Source of the DNA: Telmatactis stephensoni
Lineage: Eukaryota; Cnidaria; Anthozoa; Actiniaria; Isophelliidae
Assembly: GCA_029948255.1 (NCBI GenBank)
Contig: JALIZF010001794.1
Span: 726,117-790,116, forward strand
Direction: 5' to 3'
DNA length: 64,000 bases
Program-made: the position numbers and the translations under genes
Shown: positions 32,200 through 44,007 of the stretch, piece after piece
How the letters are laid out: each line of letters opens with the position of its first letter
Position numbering within the stretch: the first letter of the stretch is position 1
The notes under the pieces: model-generated
What the model saw: the letters and a program-made list of their open reading frames with translations, nothing else
The model's database searches: none
Told to the model about the DNA's origin: nothing

Positions 32200-32716
32200 A
32201 TGTAGAGTTGTTTTAGCGAGTCTTTTGAGCCATTTGAGCTTGATCTTCTACTGGAGGAGATACTAGACAAAGAAAAAGTGGCCGATGAAAAAGCTGAGAG
32301 TTCAAATGACAAAAATAAAGCTGCAATAGAATAAATGAGAGCAGAGGAGATGAGGAGGAAAGCATTGGAGACAATTGGGGAATCCAAAAAGAGAAAGAAA
32401 AAAAGATGAAGAGAGTGACGTTCAATCAGGTGAGGTGAAAGGCAAAAGGAAAAGGAGAAGTGAAAGTGAAACTCTGGAATACCTGAAGGAGAAAAGTGAG
32501 CATGAAAGGAAACTGAAAGAAGCAGAATTAGAGCTGAAAATGAAAGAATATGAAGAGCAATCTCAGAGAGCCAATGGCAATCAGAAACAGATGACAGATA
32601 TGATGATGATGATGCAGGCCCAAAACCAACAACAACAAGCCATGCAAGCTTCGATAATCCAGCAACAGCAAACTCAGGCTATGATTCAATCTATTATAAA
32701 CAAATTTAATCCATGA
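32200..32716 (+). pseudogene. Myb/SANT-type Harbinger accessory relic
   Basis: The C-terminal part only: LDLLLEEILDKEKVADEKAE, a TAA near 32335, MRRKALETIGESKKRKKKR, a stop/frameshift near 32405, then SESETLEYLKEKSEHERKLK and a Gln/Met-rich tail ending INKFNP. The order matches the gene at 24853-25604. The DNA-binding part is missing. Confidence 0.65.
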
Positions 32717-33080
32717 TTATATCTTTATACACACTTGTGATTTACAGAGTAATTATGAACAATTTTGGAAGGTGAGAATTCCCCAACTACAAAAGTTTTA
32801 CGACGATTTCCTGTTGCTAGAACTTGCTTATCCCCGTGTAAACCATGGCCTGGAGAGAATTGGGAAGTTTGGAATAACCTATGACACTCTGCAAAGAAAT
32901 GAATAGGTTACAGTAGATACCGTAGTTTGCTTAATATGAACTCATATTTAGAATTTTTGCAAACCCACAGTATTCTATGAGTTTGCTTATATTAGTAAAA
33001 AAAATACAAAACCAGCCAATAAATTATTATTAAGAACCTGCATTTTTTCCGTTTTTCATAAAGACATACACAGGTCTTTT
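32717..33080. other. No feature recognised
   Basis: AT-rich; nothing supportable. Confidence 0.4.
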
Positions 33081-33738
33081 AACTAATTTCTTCTCGTTCC
33101 GATACGAAATTGGCTTAATCCGTACGATTATTGACAGGATTTCTAAGATCAATAACACTTCTTCCGGTTTAGATAATGACTTACGCAAACTTTCCGACAA
33201 TCTTAAACGTAATTACTTTCCTTCACATATTATTAACAAAACGTTCAATAAGTATTTACACGGTCATAATTCGTCTGTCCCTGTTTCTAATAATACAACG
33301 ATACGCGTTATTTCAAACTTCCTTACATAGGTTATTTTTCCAAGATTACTGAAACTAAACTCCATCATTCATTAAAACGTTTTTGTCGTACGGATCTTAA
33401 CATTAAATTAGTCTTCAGATCCTACAAAATTAAAAGCATTTTCAGTGCTAAAGATCGTACTCCTGATGCTCTTAAATCTCTGGTAGTTTATCGGTTTACT
33501 TGTGCGGGATGTAATTCCCGTTATATTGGCGAAACTAGCCGCCATCTATCTACTAGAATTAAAGAGCACACAGTGAGCGATAAAAACTCACATATCCTAA
33601 AACATCTTTCAAAGTATCCTATGTGTAAAAATATGTATACGCCTGCCTGTTTTAAAATTTTAGACTCTGCCAAGACAACGGTTGATTTGAAACTTAAAGA
33701 AGCCTTCTATATCAAAAGCAATAATCCTGAAGCTTAAC
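33081..33738 (+). pseudogene. PLE relic, a different subfamily
   Basis: Plus strand. End of the RT/linker (DNDLRKLSDNLKRNYFPSHI), a frameshift near 33325, then a GIY-YIG domain VYRFTCAGCNSRYIGETSRH with LSTRIKEH and AFYIKSNNPEA before the stop. The CAGCNSRYIGET spelling is that of the Penelope/Poseidon/Neptune type and differs from the 12-21 kb copies. Confidence 0.78.
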
Positions 33739-33880
33739 AAGCAAGTTCAACATTTTAATACTTTCCTTACTTTTTAATTGCTTTCATAATTTTCCTTTGT
33801 TCCACTACTTTTATTATGTCATTTGATATTGTTTATAATCTAATCATAGCATAAATAGTTATAATTTGATTCATTCTCCA

Positions 33881-33922
33881 TTAAACTGAAGATGGCATAA
33901 GTATGCCGAAACATGTCTTTGA
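33881..33922 (+). ncRNA. Minimal hammerhead of the 33-kb PLE
   Basis: Stem I TTAAA/TTTGA, core CTGAAGA, stem II GGCAT/ATGCC with a short loop, GAAA, CATG as minimal stem III, triplet GTC. Located 140 bp after the ORF relic, as expected for PLEs. Confidence 0.75.
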
Positions 33923-34471
33923 AAACTGTTGTCGTTTTCTTTAAATTTATTATTTTCTGCTATTTTCAAGAGCTCGTGCCCTCAATCCACTCTCCTCACA
34001 TTTCAGATTTCACCAACCGACAAACGCCTTTTATAAAAATTCGTTGACAGTCTGTATTGTAAATGTTGTCTCAAATAAACATTAAGTAATATCATAACCA
34101 AGAAGGTCTTTGGAGATTCGCTTCGTGGTATTTCCCAATGGTTTGGCAGGCTTTTGTTTTCTACACAAAAAGTATTTGGACGAGCTGCCGGAGACCTGAT
34201 GCCTAGTGACGTCAATGTAGTAACATGCGTTTGCTTCATCCAGAGAGAAGTACATAGTGTGTTATAAGTTCTCATGGAGCGCATTCACATTATCTTCCAA
34301 TTTAGCTAGCTTAAGTCATTTAAGCCTCGATATGTCTGTCATCACTTTTCCGGATTAAGCTAGTTTAATAGTATGTGACGTTCACATTGTAATTTTAGAG
34401 CGAGCGTAAGTTAGTACGGTAATCCAATACTTGCTATTTGAACTTTGGCGGGATTTGAGTTGGCGGTAAAC

Positions 34472-35685
34472 ATGGCTGAGCCAGTCAAACTGTTTTTATT
34501 TCTGTACTCCCTATTTCTGTTCATTTCAACCAAACAACTAATTAGAAAACTTAAATTAAGATATATATTCAGCCAAAGACGACGAAGGATTCTACTTCTA
34601 CATTTGGCACGTGTTTTAAAGCGAAAACGAAGGAATATTGGCCATCGACGATCGTGGCGTGGAATCGTCCACAACATTTTTTCGACGAGCTCTTGGCAGG
34701 TACGCTTCCTGACGATATGTGGAAAGAACATCTGAGAGTAAACAAAGCAACCTTCAAACACATCTGTGACATTGTTGGTCCCGAACTTTCACGAAGAGAC
34801 ACAGTATTATGCCGCGCTATTCCTATTGAGAAGCGTGTAGCGATTGCACTGACAAGATTAGCAACTGGAAATACATATCTTTCTTCTGGCTTGAGTTATG
34901 GTTTACCTAAATCAACTTCTAATACCATAAAACGGGAGTTCTGCAGAATTTTGGTGAGAAAGGCTCACCATTTCATTAAATTTCCGTCTTCTGAAGATGA
35001 AACTCGGAAGGAAATCGAAGGTTTTGAAAATAAAGGGTCATTTCCTCAGGTTGTTGGAGCAGTGGACGGTTCCCACATTGAAATCATGGCACCAAGAGTT
35101 AATCGCAACGATTATTACTGCCGTAAGAAATACCCTAGCATGATTTTACAGGGTATTGTCAATAGCGATGAGAAATTTATACACGTAAGCACTGGCTATC
35201 CTGGCAGTATCCATGATTCGCGAATGCTGCGCATGAGTTCCATATATAGGGATATTGAAGAAAATAAGGTTCTTTGTTCTCCATCAAAGATTATTAATGG
35301 ACACCAAGTGAAGCCCTTACTGTTAGGAGACCCTGCGTACAGATTATCAACCTGGCTTATGAAGCCCTACCCACAAACCAGTGCTCTAAGTGGAAGCCAG
35401 AAGAAATTTAATCGTGAGTTGAGTTCTTTGCGCGTTATTGTGGAACAAGCTTTTGGAAAATTAAAAGGACGGTGGCGTTGCCTTGCAGGCTGTTTAAACG
35501 AGGAAACAAACGAAGTCCCCAATACTATAATCGCTTGCTGTGTCTTACATAATATCTGTACTGACATGGGGGATGACACTCCTATTGCTCTTGTACAAAA
35601 CAATGCTGGTGCCTTGCCTGTTGGTCACGATATCAACGCAGATGGTAAACAACTGAGAGAAGTAATTAGAAGATATTTGCAATAA
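34472..35685 (+). CDS. PIF/Harbinger transposase
   Basis: The main frame runs 34555-35685. First Asp in VVGAVDGSHIEIMAP, second in LLGDPAYRLSTWL, Glu in LRVIVEQAFGKLKG; these are the DDE_Tnp_4 signatures. The likely start is ATG 34472 (MAEPVKLFLFLYSLF), whose frame gives the usual basic N-terminus (SQRRRRILLLHLARVLKRKR) and must shift near 34637 to enter the main frame. If that frameshift is real, the enzyme lacks its N-terminus unless a downstream ATG is used. No stop disrupts the catalytic domain. Convergent with the Myb/SANT gene. Confidence 0.85.
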
Positions 35686-35974
35686 AAAAGGACAGACAAG
35701 CAAACAGCAAGGCAATATACTGAAAACAAACAAAAAATCCTGGATTTATCTGGTCTTTTGATTAATTTGAACATTGTACCTATTTGCAATATGATTCAAA
35801 TGCATAACTAGAATTACAATTAAAATAACAATTAAGAAAATAATCAAATATTCAAACAGTAACTGGTGATTTCAAACTTGATCTTTGAAATATCGCGTTA
35901 AAATTAAAGTGTCCAATTGCACTAATAAATTGATCTTCTAGTTCGATGTTTCATGTTGATATCGTACGTATTGG

Positions 35975-37195
35975 CTAATTTTTCAACATTTTAGCAATCT
36001 CAGCAATAAATTTCATGTTCCTCTCTTGCTGTCTTTCTTCCATTTCTGCTAAACGCAAAAAGAACTCTCTTTCCCTTTTCTCACTTTCCTCTAAATAGTT
36101 CATTAATTCACTAACTTCTTCATCATCTTTCCTCTTTCTTGATTTCCCTCTTTTCTTTTCTGACTTAATTGCAGAATCGCCAGAACTTGTGCTATCACTG
36201 GGAGCAGTGGATGTGCTAGGAGAACTAACCTCAGTTTCTCTACAGGATCACCGTCCTCTTGTTCTTCAACATCCTCTGCGTCTTCACGCGACGAGCCTGC
36301 TTTGGTAATGAATGCAGGCTTGGCGCTGTCTCTGCACCCAAGAACTTCATCGATAAGGTCGTAATAAACGAAATCATGACGGCGATTCCCAGACTTAGAA
36401 TTCGCGTCAGTTACCTTCTTGTACTCGTCTACGAGGTTCTTCATTTTTATTTTGCATTGTGCACTGGTACGAATAACCTTAATTCCATTTGCTGACAACT
36501 CTAAATTAAGTTCTTTTGCAATAGCGTCCCAGGCAGCCTCGTTTCTTGTCTTTCCTTTAATATTTCGGTTATAATTTTCTGCCCAAATGGCAATCAAAAA
36601 CCTTATTTGGCCATCGTCCCACCTTGGACCTCTCTTTATTTTCTCGGGATTTCCATCGTCATCAGGAGATGTCGTTTTGCAAGTGGATGATGAGCTGCAG
36701 GACTCTGAAGGTTTACTTGGTGGGAATACAAATGCTCGTTGTTCATAGCTGGCTCGTTTGGCTAGACCAGGGTCCTCCTGAGAAAACAATTCACTACTGT
36801 AGCCATTCTGCCAAATGTAGTCGGAACATTCTGGAGACTGTATTGGGGTTGGAAATCTTGTTGGATGAAGCAAGTAGGGGTTAGCATGGAATTCCCTAAG
36901 CTGATGAGGTACGGGTGGATGACCAAGAACATTTTGTTGCTCAGCGGCAAGGGCTGGATTCGAATGAAGAGGTCGTAATTGTTCCATATTCCTCTGACAA
37001 AAGAGATAGCCATTAGCATACATGGGCGTAAAATCTTGATTATTATCGGGAATTGAGAATGGCTTACGTGCACTAAAATGAATAAGGCAAAAGCATCGTT
37101 AGGATAAGACCCGTGCATTTAAAGCATTGAAGTACAACTCAACCTTACCTTCCTTGCATCAGTTTACTGTTATCCCGGTTGTTATCGCTGTCCAT
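35975..37195 (-). CDS. Myb/SANT-like DNA-binding accessory protein
   Basis: Two exons on the minus strand: 37195-37149 (MDSDNNRDNSKLMQG) and 37072-35975. The trihelix/Myb-like domain is WDDGQIRFLIAIWAENYNRN to RRHDFVYYDLIDEVLG. Near 36243 the frame must shift to give the expected basic and coiled-coil C-terminus (SEKKRGKSRKRKDDEE, LMNYLEESEKREREFFLRLA). Without it the protein ends at 36103 with unrelated residues. In Harbinger systems this partner helps transposase import and DNA binding. Confidence 0.82.
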
Positions 37196-37586
37196 TTTGA
37201 GTTAAATAAATTTCAAGATGAGATAATCAAATATTTTTTGTAAAAACACTTGAAAATTAACGCTAGTAAGCTGAAAATATCAAGGAACCAGCGACACGAG
37301 GCCTGTTGAATCAGTGCAACTTGAGACCAGATTAGTTGACGAAACAGGATGTGACTCAAAAAAATCTGTAAAAGTAGACACCTTTATCTCGCTTTACGAA
37401 ATAAAACCATGTCGGGACATGGTTTTAAAATTGCACATTTCCGGTCAAAGTTACCAATGTGAACGGCGATTAAGAGCAAAACAGGAGCAAAAGTTTAGCT
37501 AGCTTAAAAACACGTTCACATTGGCGTTCATATAAACCTAGCTTAAACAAAATAAAGCTAGATTAAAAATCAAATGTGAACGCGCT

Positions 37587-38362
37587 CATGTAAATTGTTT
37601 TTTCTTTCTTTTGGAAATTCTACTTGAACTGTCGGCTGATAGTGACTGCTCAGACATGAGTGAATGGAGTCAAGTGAATGTACAGCATGTATATCATGAG
37701 CCTCGTGCTCGGGAGATTGGGCAACCACTCCCTATGTTATTGACGTTAAATAAATTATCTTATCTTATCTTATCTTACAGATGATTTGGAGTGCAATTAC
37801 ATCCCAGGAAAAACCAAGTGCCGGGAATAGACGAATCTAGTGGCACTGAAGCAGTGGACCAAATACATGAATGAGCCACTTGCAGACAACAAATGGCTTT
37901 TAAAAAGAATACCAAATCCACCAGGAAGAAAAAGCAAAAAGGCTTCAGTCCTTAGAACACCGTCTTTCGGGGATGGAAATTGTCAGTAACTGGTACGTAG
38001 ATTCCTCAAATTTTCAGAAAACACAGTGAAGCAAATTGTTTATGAAGGTTTCCTGAATTATTATGTTCGAGTTGATTTGAACATTAAATTGGTGTGTTTT
38101 AGGTGTTCTTGTGGCCACTGTTGTACTGAACTTCTGCAAAATCCAAATGATCAGTGCTATTGTTGCCATGATTTGGAGAAATCAACTCAGCAAAATTAAC
38201 AAATCACAAGCTTTGTCTGTACTCTTATTGACAAAGGAATTGACATCACACAATGTCTTTACAGTGAAACCACTCAGTTTACTTGTGGTCCTACTTGAGT
38301 TTTGAACATTTTGTGATGTCAATTCCATGTAGAAATGCCTATTGATAGTAACCATTTGTTAA
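37587..38362. other. Unassigned; (TTATC)n tract
   Basis: A LINE/SINE-like tail with AATAAATTATCTTATC repeats near 37745-37780, then weak coding-like sequence with no recognised product to 38310. Confidence 0.35.
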
Positions 38363-38921
38363 GGTAATGCACTCGCGCATTAGTGCTCATAACGTTTGTG
38401 CATGATTTGCACACGCGCTGATATCGAATTTGATTGGGCTTCCTGTGTTCTAAAATATTTCAATATGGCGGACGCCACGAAGCAGTATTCAAAGCCTTAT
38501 AACTGAAAATCTAGCACCGCGACCTATCCTAATTTTTTACTTTTTCGGCATATTTTTATCAAAACTAAAACATCAAAAAAGGAAAAACTTTCGTCGTATG
38601 TTTTAGAGAAAATTGCAAAAAATTGTCAAAATGAACGTCCGATTCACACGTCAGTACAACTGATTTTCATCTTTCAAATGCTAATATTTGGCTTTAGTTT
38701 GAATATTTGCAAACACTTACCGTACGCTAGAGGTTAAACACTGAAAGTGGTTGTCTTCATAGGAAATGGCGAGATTTCGCTCTCTTCGAGCTATCATAGC
38801 GCAAAAACTAGCACCATGACCCCCCATTTTCTTTATTGATTTGGTGTTCCAAGCTCAAAAAAAATCTATATGATGATTCATAGAAAAATTAGTCGATAAA
38901 AACTCGTGTGAGCCCATTACC
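38363..38921. mobile_element. TTAA-type non-autonomous element 4
   Basis: 559 bp, imperfect ends GGTAATGCACTCGCGC and GGTAATGGGCTCACACG (reverse strand), flanked by TTAA (38359-38362) and TTTA (38922-38925). No ORF. Confidence 0.5.
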
Positions 38922-38929
38922 TTTAGCAT

Positions 38930-39560
38930 AGCAAATTAGTGGAAATATTACAGTGCAAATCAGAAAACAGTGGGCACCTAGAAATATTTTAGGAATGTCT
39001 TGACCATTCAGAAGGTTGACCATTGTGAACCAATTCTGATTGGCAAAATACAACACATTCCTGAAATATTTCTAATCCCACAGCTTTTCAATTGTACTGT
39101 AACAAATGCAATAATTTGGTAAACATCATTCCATATGACTTAATTGGTTTACATGGTACTATCACACTCACTGTTACGAGCTACCAACATAAAGTAAAGT
39201 TGGTTTATTTTATTGTTTAAACTCATCGGCAGTGATGAGGATGGGCTTAGGTGCTCTATTAGGGCGTTTAAGCAAACTTGAAAGTTTCATGCTCTACCGA
39301 CAACGCGATCTTCCAAACCATTTTTGTTTCATAATTACTTTGCTATGTATTCGCAATGTACCATTCATCATATGTTGTAATTTTTTGGGATAATGAACGC
39401 AATTTCAACAACAAACGAATACAAGAAAGCATAGATTTAGCGGAAACAGAATAGGGCACTTTTTCAGCCACGTTGTTGTCGACGTGGCCGTCGTACAATC
39501 TTAAACTCCCTAATGCCACCACGAGGGATGCCACATTAAAAACTTGTACTTTGATTTTAA
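38930..39560. other. No gene recognised
   Basis: AT-rich; nothing supportable. Confidence 0.35.
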
Positions 39561-39561
39561 G

Positions 39562-41146
39562 GTAATTGATGAGTTTGTAAGTTTCCTTGGGCTAACAACA
39601 AGCCTAAGAGATTCTTACAAGGCCAATATTACCCAAGTGGCTAAGGGCATCGTCTCAATGGCAAAAGACACATCAAATAAGAAGAGGAAACCTGACCACC
39701 TTGTGGAGCTGCTTGCCTTTTTAGGGTCAGATGATCTAGAACACAATGAAGACGCAGAATCCACAATGGGTAAGATACACTAGTATAAAACATTAGCTCA
39801 GGGTACAAATGACAAAATAAATACAAGGTTTTTGATCATTTTTGTACTTCTGCATGTTACAAGCTGGGCATAAATTTGCTGTATGTACTTCTTTTGTTTT
39901 ATTTGACTACTTGTGCCTATCATTCATTTTGCTATTCTGATCATGTGTTTCATTTGCTAGATGAAATATCAGAAGTGGCTATTACTGTGCTGCCCTACTT
40001 ATTACAGACCAAAGGAGGGACTTGCAGGCATGAAGAGTTTGTGACCTTCATAAAAGTAAGTGTACACTGTTTGACATCACTGACTCCTCTAAAGAGTCAT
40101 GGAAATCTGACAATAGGACATTCATCCGCATCATATATATTAGGCAACCAGAATGCTTTGCCAGTTTTCTTTTATAAAGTAATATTTTAATCCATTTGCT
40201 TGACATATTCTCATAAGGGAATAAAAATATGAATAAGAATGAAAATTGATAAAGGATTCTGTTAGGAAATAAAATATAAATAAAAAACTAAATCTCTATT
40301 TAAGTGCCTAGTCGTTCTAGCGCTTTCGCACTAATTGGGGGCACTATCCACTCACACACTACTACCACTACATTGACTGTTTTAAGCATACAACTCTCAG
40401 CTCACATGTTGATTTTTTTACGGAGGGAGGAAAACCGGAGAACCCGGAGAAAAAACCCTCGTGGCATGGTAGAGAACAACACATCGAACCAACTCAATTC
40501 ACATATGACCCAGGCGCTGGGACTCAAACCCAGATCATACCGGTGAAAGGCCAGCACTCTAACTGCTTGGCCAACCATGCCATCCAGTTGTAGTAAAACG
40601 ATGCCATTGTGCAAATGCCCTGTTCCCAGGGCTCTAGCAAGGGAGGGGCAATGGGGGCACTCAACCCCCCAATAATTTTTCAACTGCTTTTATCTGATAT
40701 TAGAATTAGAATGTTTTATATATAACACATGACTACAAAATTTAGTGAAAAATATGCATTTATACAGTGCTCAGTGACTTGAAATTCCAAAAGCCCCCCA
40801 ATAATTTAGACCTTTGCTATGGCCCTGATTCCCAAACAAATTTTGAGAAAATAGGTTATTGTATAGGTTGAGATTTTTTCAGTATTCTGTGAAAACCTAT
40901 ATCAGCTATTTCAATTTGATTTGCATGATAAAGCAACAAAGTTGCGATATGCCATGCAAGGACATGATCCACATTTTATAAATGAATATTCTTGGCATAG
41001 TTTGAACCCTGTTTGCCATTTCAATTTCTTTCTAGTTAGCTGATATACATGTCTTTTTTTAATTTTAAGATGACAGTGATGCAGGAGAAGTAGCTTCTAA
41101 CAGAGAGCATCCTTACTCTTATATTATAAAACAGGGAGAATTAAAT
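39562..41146 (+). CDS. Unknown multi-exon gene fragment
   Basis: Exon A 39562-39769 (VIDEFVSFLGLTTSLRDSYK to EDAESTM) ends in phase 1 before GTAAGA. Exon B 39961-40055 (EISEVAITVLPYLLQTKGGT to FVTFIK) and exon C 41070-41146 (DDSDAGEVASNREHPYSYII) both begin with ATGA, both fit only after phase 1, and both end in phase 0 before GTAAGT. They therefore look mutually exclusive. The true start and end are not found; a possible 3' coding piece lies at 41235-41371 (FFTYLQKCNSNIQDGKKLSE). No domain recognised. Could be a host gene or a transposon gene. Confidence 0.4.
40290..40582 (-). mobile_element. tRNA-derived SINE
   Basis: On the minus strand the right end reads GGCATGGTTGGCCAAGCAGT (A-box-like) and then GGTTTGAGTCCC (B box), followed by a body containing CCTCCGTAAAAAA. 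The tRNA-like fold lacks the features of a working tRNA. Lies between exons B and C of the unknown gene. Confidence 0.75.
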
Positions 41147-41371
41147 GTAAGTGGTAAAGTGTATTTAGTTGCTGGCAAGGAGGTTCTGTGTTCAACAACA
41201 TACTCCTTGTCTTATGGCTGCTTTTTATGTTATGTTTCACTATCCTCCAGGTTTAAATCATTTTTTCACCTATCTACAAAAATGCAATTCAAATATTCAA
41301 GATGGGAAAAAATTATCCGAAACATTTATTGATTTTGTTAATGATTTGCATGCCAAATCTAAAATCCTTTA

Positions 41372-42060
41372 GATTGTATTTTATTTTATTCAATTATTCA
41401 TATACCTGTTTCAAAAAATGTATAGATGATCTGAAATCTGAATCTGACATCTAAACTGAATAACTAGTAGCAAGTTTTCATGTGTACAAAACTGAAATGC
41501 AGTTTGTTGTAGAATTAGAATTAGTTTGAGTAAGAAGTATGATTTTTCAAATAATAATCTCAAAATGCAAAAGTAATCCCGACTGGAATTGCAGATTCTT
41601 GACATTTTTTGAAACAGCTATATATTCAATGACTTAATTTTTAATTATTATCACTATTTTCTGCTTTTATTAATGAGAAGGATGGCAATGTGTGTTAACA
41701 TATGATGTTGCTGAGAAAATGCAATTTATTCCTTTTGCTTTTTGTTATTAAATGTAAGTGCTAAATTTAGCATTTGCTGTCCATTTGAATTACCAAAGCA
41801 TTTTTCTATTTTCAATTCTAGTTAGCCAGAAGAGGTAACTTGAAAAGAACTTAATGAAATTATTTTATATTTTAATGTAGATATTGTTTTATGTACAAAG
41901 ATTTTTAAAATATATTTTTGAAAATTTAGGAAAAAGTCCATTTGATGAATGGTATTGTTATAGCAATTAAAATGATATCCATTTTAATTTATTTATAGTA
42001 TTTTTATATTTGGAATTTAAATAAAGAATTACACGTACAGAAAAAAAAGTTTATTTTATC
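41372..42060. other. No gene recognised
   Basis: AT-rich; nothing supportable. Confidence 0.4.
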
Positions 42061-42069
42061 TTACACATT

Positions 42070-42390
42070 ATATTGAGTAAGTGTTGAAAAGGTTTACGCA
42101 CTATATTGCGTAAATTGTGTGTTGACGCAAAATAATGCGTTATTCTGAATGCATCTGTCTTGAGTAGTGTTAATGCTTTTTTTAGTACTTTTTACGCATA
42201 CTTTGAGTAATTTTTACTCAATCATGAGTAAAGTTTACTCATAGTATTGAGTAAATTTTACTCAAATTTGAGTAAAGGTAACTCAATACTTTGACTTCCG
42301 TTTACTCAATATAATGAGTAGGGATAACTCACTATAAGGTGTCATCCTGAATGCATAGATTTACTCAATATTTTGAGTTGTATCTACACA
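42070..42390. repeat. Alternating GAGTAAA/TTTACTC repeats
   Basis: At least ten short blocks of TGAGTAAA-like and TTTACTCA-like sequence in alternation, so the region is made of many tiny inverted repeats. No ORF. Confidence 0.75.
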
Positions 42391-42430
42391 GCCGTTTTTG
42401 CAGTGTCTGAACAATTACTCATTATTATTA

Positions 42431-42588
42431 GACAATTAGCAAGAAAACAAATCCGGTATTTTGTCATCCCGACGTCGAAATGACTCTGCACCACGAAGCT
42501 CCACAAGTACAACAACAGAGCTGTCAGAAGAATATCAGTGTGTTGGCCGCCCTGAAGGATTTCAAATGCCTTCAGCAGTGTTACAACA
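42431..42588 (+). other. Possible exon 5' of the LTR element
   Basis: After an acceptor-like TTATTATTAG, one frame stays open (KKTNPVFCHPDVEMTLHHEA...) to the LTR. A similar short frame (GPFNINVNLQQNNSPGKQES) follows an acceptor-like site at 46497 beyond the LTR element. They might be exons of one gene; no domain is known. Confidence 0.2.
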
Positions 42589-42739
42589 TGTAATTGGATA
42601 TGTCTTTTGTCACGTGGTTCTAGTGTGACTCTTGTAGAGACTGAAGAATCGGGGCTCATGATTAAAGCTTCTGTCCTGAAGACACACATAATCTCTCTGT
42701 CTTGAATATATATATAGAAAGACTAGACTTATTGAAACA
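42589..42739 (+). repeat. 5' LTR
   Basis: 151 bp, with a TATA-like GAATATATATATAG near its 3' part. Differs from the 3' LTR at only a few positions (near 42592-42594, 42611, 42623). Confidence 0.88.
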
Positions 42740-42750
42740 TGGTAGCAGCG
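42740..42750 (+). promoter_or_regulatory. Primer-binding site (tRNA-iMet)
   Basis: TGGTAGCAGCG directly after the 5' LTR; complementary to the CTGCTACCA-type 3' end of initiator tRNA-Met. Confidence 0.8.
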
Positions 42751-42758
42751 TAAAGATC

Positions 42759-43909
42759 ATGGGCGATAAGAAAGAATCAACTCCGCCGATGAGCGAACCC
42801 ACATCCTCGAAAACGTCACAGCCGTTTCTACCAGCACTACCAGGAATATTACCGCCGACGAAATTAGAAACATTGGAGAGAACTGCAAAACTTTCAAACA
42901 GACATGGGAGAACTACAGCATAATCATGAACGTCAACTCTCAATCAGAAGCATATAAGGTAGCTCTATTTCTACACTGTCTTGGCCCTGAAGCTCTTAAA
43001 ATATACAACGGACTGTCATTTGAGACACGAGAACAGAAAGCCACGCTCAAAGTTTGAACAGTTCACGATCGGAGAAACCAACGAGACGTACGAACGATAT
43101 GCATTCAATAGCCGAAATCAAGAACCAGGAGAAACCATTGATACCTACGTAACCCATTTACGTACGCTAGCCAAAACATGCAATTTCTGTGAATGTTTAC
43201 ACGACTCTTTGATATGTGATCGAATCGTATTCGGTGTCAATAACAATGAATCCCGTAAGAAGCTATTACAACAGAGAAAACTGACCCTCAACAACTGTAT
43301 CGACATTTGTAGAAGTGCCGAAGCAACAGCATCCAAACTTAAGACCATCAACGCAACAATTGCTACTGACGAAGGACAAGAAGTACACGCACTGGGATGC
43401 AAGAAACGGAAACAAAGGAATGTAAATTCTGCGATGGAGATCACCCATTTCAGAAGGAGAAATGTCCAGCATGGGGAAAAAAGTGCAAGAACTGTGGAGC
43501 ACGAAACCACTTCGCGAAATGCTGCAGGAAGAACAAAGTTCATTGTGTTTCACAACACCACAACGACTCTGACAGCGACTCTGACAGCGACCTCGACTTC
43601 ATCGGAAGTGTACGTGTTCACAACGAGAACGTATGCGCTGTCGACGACTCTGCTTTTCCTAAAGAGATTCATGCCCAAATGTTAATAAATATGAAACCAG
43701 TGAGTTTCCAAATAGACTGTGGCGCGTCAATTAATATTCTACCTAAAGCTTTTATTGATGGCCATGAAGTACAACCAACTACCAAGACTCTTGTGATGTG
43801 GAACAAGACACACGTTAAACCAATCGGAATTACAAGACTTATCATCAAGAATGCAAAAACGGGAAAGAAATACTCAGTCGAATTTGTAATTGTAAAACGC
43901 CACTCCTAG
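42759..43909 (+). pseudogene. gag and protease region of LTR element
   Basis: Split over three frames. First frame from ATG 42759 (MGDKKESTPPMSEPTSSKTS). The second has capsid-like sequence (FEQFTIGETNETYERYAFNS, ETIDTYVTHLRTLAKTC). The third holds two zinc knuckles (CKFCDGDHPFQKEKC and CKNCGARNHFAKCC) and an aspartic protease site (FQIDCGASINIL; DCGA in place of the usual DSGA/DTGA). A further shift ends it near 43909. Not functional as read. Confidence 0.8.
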
Positions 43910-44007
43910 GAGCTAAAGCCGCTCAGCAAATGAAGCTAATAACCGTAAACAAAGAGAACTTTGAGTCAGTCACGTGACAACACGATGACATAAAGGTCAA
44001 TCAACTG

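Larger units (their letters stand above)
34278..37586. mobile_element. Complete two-gene PIF/Harbinger transposon
   Basis: Inverted ends AGCGCRTTCACATT at 34278 and 37586, with repeated subterminal motifs GTTCACATTG and TTAGCTAGCTTAA near both ends. Contains a transposase (+) and a Myb/SANT gene (-), convergent. The exact target duplication is unclear (CAT occurs next to both ends). Confidence 0.8.

Noticed and set aside
40500..40582. Functional tRNA gene
   Set aside because: A and B boxes are present but the cloverleaf is not; followed by a SINE body.
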